Origin: Chromatiaceae bacterium
GTDB lineage: Bacteria; Pseudomonadota; Gammaproteobacteria; Chromatiales; Chromatiaceae
Length of the DNA: 64,000 bases
Direction: 5' to 3'
Assembly (NCBI GenBank): GCA_022340805.1
Contig: JAJDNF010000028.1
Coordinates: forward strand, 33,754 to 97,753
Part shown: piece after piece, positions 57,719 through 64,000 of the stretch
How the letters are laid out: each line of letters begins with the position of its first letter
How positions within the stretch are numbered: position 1 is the first letter of the stretch
Position numbers and translations under genes: made by a program
Notes under the pieces: model-generated
Told to the model about the DNA's origin: nothing
Database searches by the model: none
Seen by the model: the letters and a program-made list of their open reading frames with translations, nothing else

Positions 57719-58462
57719 ATGACCCAGTGCAAGGGCGCGTACGCCACCTTTTATCGCTGGCTGATATTTTTCGGCGTGATTGCGTTCGGCGCCTTCCTGG
57801 CATTCGCCAACGACCTTGTCGACACGCTGCTGCGCACCGACGCAAGTCACCTCTCGGCGGTGATCCTCGGGCTGTTCCTGCTCGCCAGCCTGGACGCCGG
57901 CCGGCGCGCGCGGCAACTCGGCAGAGAGCTGTGTACCACGATGCAGATCTCGGAACGGGCACAGCGCGACGCGCCGTTGTTCGTCACTGACCCTGACCGT
58001 CGCGTGCGCTTCGGCGACGAGCAGCGCAGCGACTCGTTCGCCCACCAACACCTGCTGCTACTCGCCAACAAGACTGCCCAGCACGGCGAGCTGTGCAGCC
58101 AGGACATACTGCTGGAAAGACTCGAGAATGCCCTCGGCCGCGGTCACGAAACCGGCTGGTTCCTGGCCGACCTGATGATCCGGCTGGGCCTGCTGGGAAC
58201 CGTCATCGGCTTCATCTTCATGCTCGGATCGGTAGCCCAGGTTCAGAGCGTCGACATCCATGCCTTGCAGCAACTCCTCACGAATATGAGCGGTGGCATG
58301 CGCGTCGCGCTGTACACCACGCTGTCCGGACTCGGCGCAGGCATGTTGCTGGGCTTCCAGTACCGCCTGCTCGACAATGGTGTCGATCGTCTGATGGCGG
58401 AGATCATCGAGCTCTCCGAGGTACATGCAACCGCGCATCTGCGCCGCCTGACGATATCCTGA
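57719..58462 (+). CDS. MotA/TolQ/ExbB-like proton channel protein
   Basis: A 247-residue inner-membrane protein. Helices are predicted at about 13-30, 45-58, 152-172 and 196-215, with a 90-residue cytoplasmic loop between the second and third. The family core GLLGTVIGFIFMLGSV (157-172) and MRVALYTTLSGLGAGMLLGFQY (194-215) is intact. ATG 57719 is chosen; its ribosome-binding site is weak and a TTG at 57674 is an alternative. The next gene, 8 bases downstream, encodes an ExbD-like partner. Unlike true tolQ or exbB, it is not beside tolR, tonB or a receptor gene. Confidence 0.8.
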   Translation: MTQCKGAYATFYRWLIFFGVIAFGAFLAFANDLVDTLLRTDASHLSAVILGLFLLASLDAGRRARQLGRELCTTMQISERAQRDAPLFVTDPDRRVRFGDEQRSDSFAHQHLLLLANKTAQHGELCSQDILLERLENALGRGHETGWFLADLMIRLGLLGTVIGFIFMLGSVAQVQSVDIHALQQLLTNMSGGMRVALYTTLSGLGAGMLLGFQYRLLDNGVDRLMAEIIELSEVHATAHLRRLTIS

Positions 58463-58470
58463 CTCCAGCG

Positions 58471-59088
58471 ATGCGCCGCCGCTTCTCACGACAGTATCGC
58501 GCCACCGACCCGTTCATCGACCTGCTGTTCAACGCGCTGTTGGGCTTCACCTTCCTGTTCCTGATCGCGGTGATGTTCATCAACCCTGAAGCGCGCAAGG
58601 GGCGTGTGGACCTCAAGGCCGAATACATCATCTCGGTGACCTGGCCGGACCAGCTCGCCGACGACATCGATCTCTGGGTGCAGGATCCCATCGGTGAGAC
58701 GGTGTCGTACCTGAGCAAAGATGCCGACTGGCTACACCTTGATCGCGACGACCGCGGCGAGATCAATGACACCATCGTGATCGACGGCAAACAGGTGATC
58801 TACCCGATCAACCAGGAAGTCGTGACGATACGCGGCATCATTCCCGGCGAGTACATCGTCAACCTGTACTATTTTGCTGCCGCCCAAGCGCGCCCGGTCG
58901 AGGCCCTGGTCAAGATCGAGAAGGTTAACCCGACGCTGCAGACGATGTATGTCCGCAAGGTGCTGCTCTCGCGGCAGGACGAGGAACAGACGGTAGTCCG
59001 TTTCACCCTGGATGCCACCGGCAAGGTGCTGCACATCAGCGAATTGCCGAAGCGCCTGACGCCCTATGCATTGGAGCCGGGGCCCTGA
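58471..59088 (+). CDS. ExbD-like membrane protein with a periplasmic beta domain
   Basis: A 205-residue protein starting at ATG 58471, 8 bases after its partner. It has a short basic cytoplasmic start, Asp13 and Asp17 in TDPFIDLLFNALLG, and one helix to about residue 37, the layout of ExbD/TolR/MotB plugs where a single Asp carries protons. The periplasmic part is not a TolR or OmpA domain: residues 52-125 (DDIDLWVQDPIGETVSYL, WLHLDRDDRGEIND, IRGIIPGEYIVNLYYF) resemble the YfaP/DUF2135-type beta sandwich of surface proteins. It could pass motion to an outer component. Function unknown. Confidence 0.8.
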   Translation: MRRRFSRQYRATDPFIDLLFNALLGFTFLFLIAVMFINPEARKGRVDLKAEYIISVTWPDQLADDIDLWVQDPIGETVSYLSKDADWLHLDRDDRGEINDTIVIDGKQVIYPINQEVVTIRGIIPGEYIVNLYYFAAAQARPVEALVKIEKVNPTLQTMYVRKVLLSRQDEEQTVVRFTLDATGKVLHISELPKRLTPYALEPGP

Positions 59089-59091
59089 GAC

Positions 59092-59616
59092 ATGCAGGGC
59101 ACGCCGATCCTGCTGTTGAGTCTTGCCTATCTGCTGCCGCTGGTGTTGGTCGCGTTGCTGCTGACTGCCGAGCACCGCCGCCCGCGCCGCGTGATCACAT
59201 TGGTCCTGGCGGTGCTGCCGTTGTTCTACATCGGGCATTACCTGTTGCTGATGAACATGCGCGGCCTGCCGAGCGACGCCCCGGTACCGGCGCATTTCCA
59301 GTTGCTCGCGTTTCGGGTCAGCGAACCCGAGTCGAGAACCGGCCGGGCTGGAGAGATCCTGTTGTGGCTGCGCGACCAGGCTGCGCCGCAGCCACGTGTG
59401 CATCGGCTCGCCTACGACAAACAACTGCATGAGGCACTGGTAGAGGCCGGCCGCCGTCAGGCCGAGGGCAGAGCACAGATGGGCACACGCCTCGGCGACC
59501 AGCGCAGCGAACGCGCCGGGAGCCCGAGCGAGAGACCCGGGTCGATCACTTTCGAAGATGACAGGAAACCTCAGCTGCCCGCCAAGGACACGGACGGCCG
59601 GGACACGCGGCACTAG
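59092..59616 (+). CDS. third gene of the ExbB/ExbD-like cluster: two-helix membrane protein
   Basis: A 174-residue protein, ATG 3 bases after the previous stop. Two helices near the N-terminus (about 6-24 and 34-54), then a soluble part rich in Arg/Glu (QRSERAGSPSERPGS) that is probably disordered at the end. No family recognised. Its tight spacing makes it a subunit or regulator of the motor-like pair. Confidence 0.7.
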   Translation: MQGTPILLLSLAYLLPLVLVALLLTAEHRRPRRVITLVLAVLPLFYIGHYLLLMNMRGLPSDAPVPAHFQLLAFRVSEPESRTGRAGEILLWLRDQAAPQPRVHRLAYDKQLHEALVEAGRRQAEGRAQMGTRLGDQRSERAGSPSERPGSITFEDDRKPQLPAKDTDGRDTRH

Positions 59617-59771
59617 CCCGCATGCTGCACCAGTCGATCAAGGGGTAAACAGCACAACCGGATGTGGCGGCTGCGAATCCTAGGCAGAAATCACGGCAGC
59701 GTCAGAAGCCGGAATGGACAGCACTGACGATCGTCAGACGGCCCCGCCTGGTCGGCACGGCCTGGGCTTGG

Positions 59772-60092
59772 TCAGTCGGCAAGTTCGCTCGGCGGCTCGA
59801 GTTCACCGTCGAACTTCAGGTTCACGCGTTCACGCAATTCCTTGCCGGGTTTGAAATGCGGTACGTATTTACCACTCAGCTCGACCGAATCACCCGTCTT
59901 CGGGTTGCGCCCCATACGCGGGGGACGAAAATGCAGAGAGAAGCTGCCAAAACCACGGATTTCAATGCGCTCGCCAGACGCCAGTGCCTGGCTCATCTGC
60001 TCGATCATACATTTCACTGCCAACTCGACATCTCGGTACGCCAGGTGACTCTGCTCCCGAGCAATGACTTCGATCAGTTCCGATTTGGTCAT
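59772..60092 (-). CDS. ihfB: integration host factor beta subunit
   Basis: A 106-residue HU/IHF-family DNA-bending protein. [10 protein letters not shown] at the start, [31 protein letters not shown] containing the arm with the intercalating proline in GRNPKTG, and [19 protein letters not shown] 60092. It follows rpsA as in many gammaproteobacteria, which favours IhfB over HU. A UUCG hairpin separates the two. Confidence 0.93.
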   Translation of the reverse strand: MTKSELIEVIAREQSHLAYRDVELAVKCMIEQMSQALASGERIEIRGFGSFSLHFRPPRMGRNPKTGDSVELSGKYVPHFKPGKELRERVNLKFDGELEPPSELAD

Positions 60093-60119
60093 TAAAATCC
60101 AGTCCAATCTCTGGTGAAA

Positions 60120-60139
60120 GCGGCGGCCGAAGCCGCCGC
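60120..60139 (-). terminator. UUCG hairpin between rpsA and ihfB
   Basis: Perfect 8-base stem GCGGCGGC/GCCGCCGC closed by a TTCG tetraloop when read on the minus strand, followed by TTTCACC. A stable partial terminator that could lower ihfB expression relative to rpsA. Confidence 0.65.
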
Positions 60140-60164
60140 CATGTAGTTGCGATCAGGCGACCGC

Positions 60165-61841
60165 TTATTCTTTGTTTGCGTCCAACTGATCTTTCAACAG
60201 TTCGCCAAATGCCGTGGTACCGGCACCGCTATCGCTGGAGTAGGTCGCGATGGCCGCCTTCTCTTCTTCGTAGTCCTTCGCCTTGACCGACAGGCTGATG
60301 CTGCGGTTCTTGCGGTCCACACCCATGAACTTGGCCTCGATGCTGTCACCCTCCTTGAGTATCGAGCGTGCATCTTCGACCCGGTCACGCGACAGCTCCG
60401 AGGCACGCAGGTAGCCCTCGACACCCTCGGCGAGCAGAATCACAGCACCCTTGGCATCGACCTCCTGCACGGTACCGGTAACCACAGAGCCCTTCTCGTG
60501 TGCTGCGAGGAAGCTCGACATCGGATCCTTGTCCAGCTGCTTGATGCCCAGCGAGATGCGCTCGCGCTCGGGATCGACAGCCAGGACCACGGTCTCGAGC
60601 TCCTGCCCTTTCTTGTAGTTGCGGATCATCGCCTCGCCGGTGTCATCCCAGGAGATATCCGAGAGGTGAACCAGACCATCGATGCCGCCGTCCAGACCGA
60701 TAAAGATGCCGAAGTCGGTAATCGACTTGATCACGCCACGCACGTGGTCACCCTTGTTGAACTTCTGCGAGAAGTCCTCCCAGGGGTTGGCCTGGCACTG
60801 CTTCATGCCCAGCGAGATGCGGCGACGTTCCTCGTCGATATCCAACACCACGACTTCGACCTCGTCACCGAGCGTAACGACCTTGCTCGGATGGACGTTC
60901 TTGTTGGTCCAGTCCATTTCGGAGACATGCACCAGGCCTTCGACGCCGTCCTCGATCTCGACGAACGCACCGTAGTCGGCGATGTTGGTGACCTTGCCGA
61001 ACAGCCGGGTGTGCTCCGGATAACGACGGGTGATGTTCTCCCAAGGGTCTTCGCCCATCTGTTTGAGACCCAGTGAGACGCGCATCTTTTCGCGATCGAA
61101 CTTCAGCACCTTGACGCTGACCTCGTCACCGATCTCGACCACCTCGGAAGGATGCTTGACGCGCTTCCACGCCATGTCGGTGATATGCAGCAGGCCGTCG
61201 ATGCCGCCGAGATCAACGAACGCACCGTAATCGGTGAGGTTCTTGACCACGCCCTTGACTTCCTGGCCTTCCTGCAGGTTTTCGAGCAGCTTGTCGCGCT
61301 CTTCGCTGTATTCCTGCTCGACCACGGCACGCCGGGAGACCACCACGTTGTTACGTTTCTGGTCCAGCTTGATAACCTTGAACTCCAGGTCCTTGCCTTC
61401 CAGGTACGAGGTGTCGCGGACGGGGCGCACATCGACCAGCGAGCCGGGCAGGAACGCACGGATCTGATCGAGTTCGACCGTAAAGCCGCCCTTGACCTTG
61501 CCATTGATGCGGCCGACGACGATATCCTCCGCCTCGAAGGCCTTTTCGAGCTTGTGCCAGGCGTGATGACGTTTGGCCTTCTCACGCGACAGGCGGGTCG
61601 CACCGAAACCGTCCTCGACGGCATCCAATGCGACTTCAATCTGGTCCCCAACCTCGCACTCGAGTTTCCCGTCCATGTCCATGAACTGGATCTTCGGGAT
61701 GACACCCTCAGACTTCAGTCCTGCATTGACGATGACGTGGTCGTTCTCGATGGCGACGACGGTGCCGATCACGATGGCACCAGGTTGGAGGTTGGTGTTG
61801 TTGAGGCTCTGTTCAAAGAGCTCTGCGAAGCTTTCAGACAT
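60165..61841 (-). CDS. rpsA: 30S ribosomal protein S1
   Basis: A 558-residue protein with six S1 repeats, visible as recurring GxVxxxxxxGxFVxxxxxxxGLxH units (for example [23 protein letters not shown] and [23 protein letters not shown], shortened here). It binds mRNA leaders at the ribosome. ATG 61841 ([13 protein letters not shown]) matches family length. It lies between cmk and ihfB, a conserved order. The 123-base gap to cmk holds its promoter. Confidence 0.97.
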   Translation of the reverse strand: MSESFAELFEQSLNNTNLQPGAIVIGTVVAIENDHVIVNAGLKSEGVIPKIQFMDMDGKLECEVGDQIEVALDAVEDGFGATRLSREKAKRHHAWHKLEKAFEAEDIVVGRINGKVKGGFTVELDQIRAFLPGSLVDVRPVRDTSYLEGKDLEFKVIKLDQKRNNVVVSRRAVVEQEYSEERDKLLENLQEGQEVKGVVKNLTDYGAFVDLGGIDGLLHITDMAWKRVKHPSEVVEIGDEVSVKVLKFDREKMRVSLGLKQMGEDPWENITRRYPEHTRLFGKVTNIADYGAFVEIEDGVEGLVHVSEMDWTNKNVHPSKVVTLGDEVEVVVLDIDEERRRISLGMKQCQANPWEDFSQKFNKGDHVRGVIKSITDFGIFIGLDGGIDGLVHLSDISWDDTGEAMIRNYKKGQELETVVLAVDPERERISLGIKQLDKDPMSSFLAAHEKGSVVTGTVQEVDAKGAVILLAEGVEGYLRASELSRDRVEDARSILKEGDSIEAKFMGVDRKNRSISLSVKAKDYEEEKAAIATYSSDSGAGTTAFGELLKDQLDANKE

Positions 61842-61964
61842 GTAATTGTTTCCCGACCCGCCGCGTGGCGGACCATCCTGCCGGTGGCGAGGCCAATCCG
61901 GACTTTTCTCAGTTTGAATACAGCCCAGCCAAGACCGGGCCCCCAGTTTCGTAACGGTCAACCG

Positions 61965-62639
61965 CTACAGCGACGTCGCATAGACCCGATGGGCCTGCTG
62001 CAATACCCGTTGGACCACCTCATCAATGCCGAGTGCCGTCGAATCGATCTCGATGGCGTCCGGCGCCGCAAGCAGCGGTGAGGCGGCCCGAGTGCGATCG
62101 CGCGCGTCGCGCTCCTCGATCTCACTCCTAAGGGCGGCGAGATTAGCAGGCAATCCTTTTTCTTTCAACTGCTTATAGCGTCTTTGCGCACGCTCCGCAG
62201 CGCTCGCGGTGAGAAAAACCTTGACCCCTGCGTCGGGAAAAACCGTGGTGCCCATGTCGCGCCCGTCGGCGACCAGGCCGGGCGGCCGGGCGTAGCCACG
62301 CTGCCAGTCGAGCAGCGCCGCACGCACCCCGGGCATCGCCGCCACCTTCGAGGCGTTGTTGCCGGCCGCCTCGGTGCGGATCAGATCGGTCACGTCGCGG
62401 CCGTCGAGCAGGATCCGCCCATCATTAAATTCAGCATGAAGTCTATTCGCTATCTTTATGATTTTATTGGTATCATCGAACCCAATGCCCGCGCCATCCA
62501 CGGCCATGCCGACCAGGCGGTACAGCGCCCCCGAATCCAGTACACGCCAGCCGAGGCGCTCGGCGAGCAATTGCGTAACGGTGCCCTTACCGGACCCGCT
62601 GGGACCGTCGATCGCGATCACCGGGACCTGCTCAGGCAT
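61965..62639 (-). CDS. cmk: cytidylate kinase
   Basis: A 224-residue CMP/dCMP kinase. P-loop GPSGSGKGT near residue 12, LDSGALYR, the substrate segment GRDMGTTVFPDA, and the lid RYKQLKEKG. ATG 62639 overlaps the aroA stop by 8 bases. Longer in-frame starts lie inside aroA. Confidence 0.95.
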   Translation of the reverse strand: MPEQVPVIAIDGPSGSGKGTVTQLLAERLGWRVLDSGALYRLVGMAVDGAGIGFDDTNKIIKIANRLHAEFNDGRILLDGRDVTDLIRTEAAGNNASKVAAMPGVRAALLDWQRGYARPPGLVADGRDMGTTVFPDAGVKVFLTASAAERAQRRYKQLKEKGLPANLAALRSEIEERDARDRTRAASPLLAAPDAIEIDSTALGIDEVVQRVLQQAHRVYATSL

Positions 62640-63951
62640 CGTGCGAGACCACCCGCGAACCGACCCCCGCCGCGAGCTCGACAAAGCGTGGGAACGAGGT
62701 ATTCACGTTGGCGCAATCATTGATGACGATCTCGCCCCGTGCGCGCAGCGCGGCCATCGTGAATGCCATTGCGATGCGGTGATCGCCGTGGCTGTCCACC
62801 GTACCCGCGCCGATCGCGCCGCCCTGGATCACGATCCCGTCCGGGGTCGGTCGCGCATCGACGCCCAGCGCCACCAGGCCGTCGGCCATGACCTGGATTC
62901 GGTCCGACTCCTTGACCCGCAGCTCCTGCGCGCCGGTGAGTACGGTCTGGCCGGTGGCGCAGGCCGCAGCGATGAACAGTACCGGGAACTCGTCGATCGC
63001 CAACGGCACCTGGTCCTCCGGGATGCGAATGCCGCTCAGCGGGGCCGAGCGGACGCGCAGGTCCGCGACCGGCTCGCCACCGACCTCGCGCGGATCCAGC
63101 ACCTCGATATCGGCGCCCATCAGGCGCAGGATGTTGATCACCCCGTCGCGGGTCGGGTTCATCCCGACATGTTCGAGCAACAGGTCCGAGCCCTGCGCAA
63201 TACTGGCACCGACCAGGAAGAATGCCGCCGATGAGATATCCCCAGGGACATCGATATCGCAAGCGCGCAGTCGTCCACCGCCGTCCAGGCATGCCCTGCC
63301 CGCATCGCTACGCACGGCGTAGCCGAAGCCCTGCAGCATGCGCTCGGTGTGGTCGCGGGTCGGGGCCGGCTCGGTGACGCAAGTCTGACCCTGCGCGTAC
63401 ATCCCGGCCAGCAGCAGGCACGACTTGACCTGGGCGCTCGCAACCGGCATCCGGTAGTCGATGCCACGCAGCGTGTCGACCGCGTGGATCTGCAGCGGCG
63501 CGGTACCGGCGTCGGCCGCCCCGATGTCCGCGCCCATCCTCGCCAGCGGATCGGTGACCCGCTTCATCGGCCGGCGTGACAGCGACTCATCGCCGACCAG
63601 GGTCACCTCCATACCCTGCCCGGCCAGCAGGCCGCACATCAGGCGCATCGAGGTCCCCGAATTGCCCAGGTCGAGCGGCGCCGCCGGCGCCCTCAGGCCA
63701 TGCATGCCCACGCCATGGATCGTCACCGCACCCTGATCGGGGCCCTCGATATGCACCCCCATGTCGCGAAATGCGCGCAGGGTCGCCAGGCTGTCTTCAC
63801 CGTCGAGGAACCCAGTGACCCGGGTGGTGCCCTCGGCCAGCGAGCCCAGCATGATGGAACGATGCGAGATGGACTTGTCGCCGGGCACGCGCAGCGTTCC
63901 GGTCAGCCTGCCACCGGGACTGGCTACGAATTGAACCTTGCTAGACGCCAC
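62632..63951 (-). CDS. aroA: 3-phosphoshikimate 1-carboxyvinyltransferase (EPSP synthase)
   Basis: A 439-residue shikimate-pathway enzyme. PGDKSISHRS near residue 23, LDLGNSGTSMRLM, DGGGRLRACDIDVPGDISSAAFFLVGA (shortened use), and KESDRI match the class II-type family by sight. GTG 63951 has AAGGA about 8 bases upstream. It opens the aroA-cmk-rpsA-ihfB block; the gene upstream (often tyrA or hisC) is outside the window. Confidence 0.95.
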   Translation of the reverse strand: MASSKVQFVASPGGRLTGTLRVPGDKSISHRSIMLGSLAEGTTRVTGFLDGEDSLATLRAFRDMGVHIEGPDQGAVTIHGVGMHGLRAPAAPLDLGNSGTSMRLMCGLLAGQGMEVTLVGDESLSRRPMKRVTDPLARMGADIGAADAGTAPLQIHAVDTLRGIDYRMPVASAQVKSCLLLAGMYAQGQTCVTEPAPTRDHTERMLQGFGYAVRSDAGRACLDGGGRLRACDIDVPGDISSAAFFLVGASIAQGSDLLLEHVGMNPTRDGVINILRLMGADIEVLDPREVGGEPVADLRVRSAPLSGIRIPEDQVPLAIDEFPVLFIAAACATGQTVLTGAQELRVKESDRIQVMADGLVALGVDARPTPDGIVIQGGAIGAGTVDSHGDHRIAMAFTMAALRARGEIVINDCANVNTSFPRFVELAAGVGSRVVSHDA

Positions 63952-64000
63952 AGGGGTATCCTTCCGGATTAAAGGGTCGCAAGGCTAGTCGCAGATCCCG

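Overview
The window is a chromosomal segment of a GC-rich gammaproteobacterium. The affiliation rests on aceK, cmoA/cmoB, sixA, hspQ, ihfB, tex, ppsR, a class III (PhaEC) polyhydroxyalkanoate synthase and an exported DsrE-family protein; together these fit a purple-sulfur-bacterium-like (Chromatiales) or related sulfur-oxidising lineage, but no single gene here fixes the genus. I see no insertion sequence, prophage, CRISPR array, rRNA or recognisable tRNA. Coding is dense, mostly on the minus strand. Most other open frames are high-GC shadows. Layout: 1-3.2 kb holds the end of an FtsX-type ABC permease and its AttH/CrtC-like lipoprotein. 3.2-11.7 kb is a loose set: a CmoA-type methyltransferase of lower GC, a secreted DsrE-like protein, an APH/P-loop fusion kinase, a methyltransferase, SixA, and a YdbH-YdbL envelope lipid-transport pair. 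11.9-39 kb is the core: an almost unbroken block for assimilation and storage of C2/C3 acids. It holds the methylcitrate cycle (prpE-gntR-prpB-prpC-acnD-prpF), gluconeogenesis (FNR-like oxidoreductase, ppsR, ppsA), the glyoxylate shunt and its control (aceA, aceK, glcB), NAD-malic enzyme, and PHA synthesis with its repressor (phaC, phaE, phaA, phaB, phaR). 39-43 kb has a STAS protein, soluble transhydrogenase and a glnK-amtB operon behind a sigma-54 promoter with two NtrC-like sites. 43-55.5 kb has an MrfA/MrfB-type repair pair divergent from lexA, a cold-shock/RRM pair, tex, an orphan V-ATPase subunit I, hspQ and cmoB. 55.5-59.6 kb holds poorly described genes: a mini SET protein coupled to a degenerate ArnD-like protein, two small proteins, and a three-gene cluster with an ExbB/MotA-like channel and an ExbD-like partner carrying a periplasmic domain. 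59.8-64 kb is the conserved aroA-cmk-rpsA-ihfB block. How the genes work together: acetyl-CoA and propionyl-CoA from organic acids or from PHA breakdown can enter through prp and the glyoxylate shunt, leave as malate to pyruvate (malic enzyme) to PEP (PpsA), or be stored as PHA; SthA rebalances NADPH/NADH. PhaR-like boxes at both phaA/phaE and aceA suggest one regulator ties storage to the shunt. The least described pieces are the ExbB/ExbD-like cluster (57.7-59.6 kb), the ArnD-like pseudoenzyme with its coupled SET protein (55.7-56.9 kb), the orphan subunit I (52.3-54.1 kb) and the four-half-site operator at lexA (47.2 kb).
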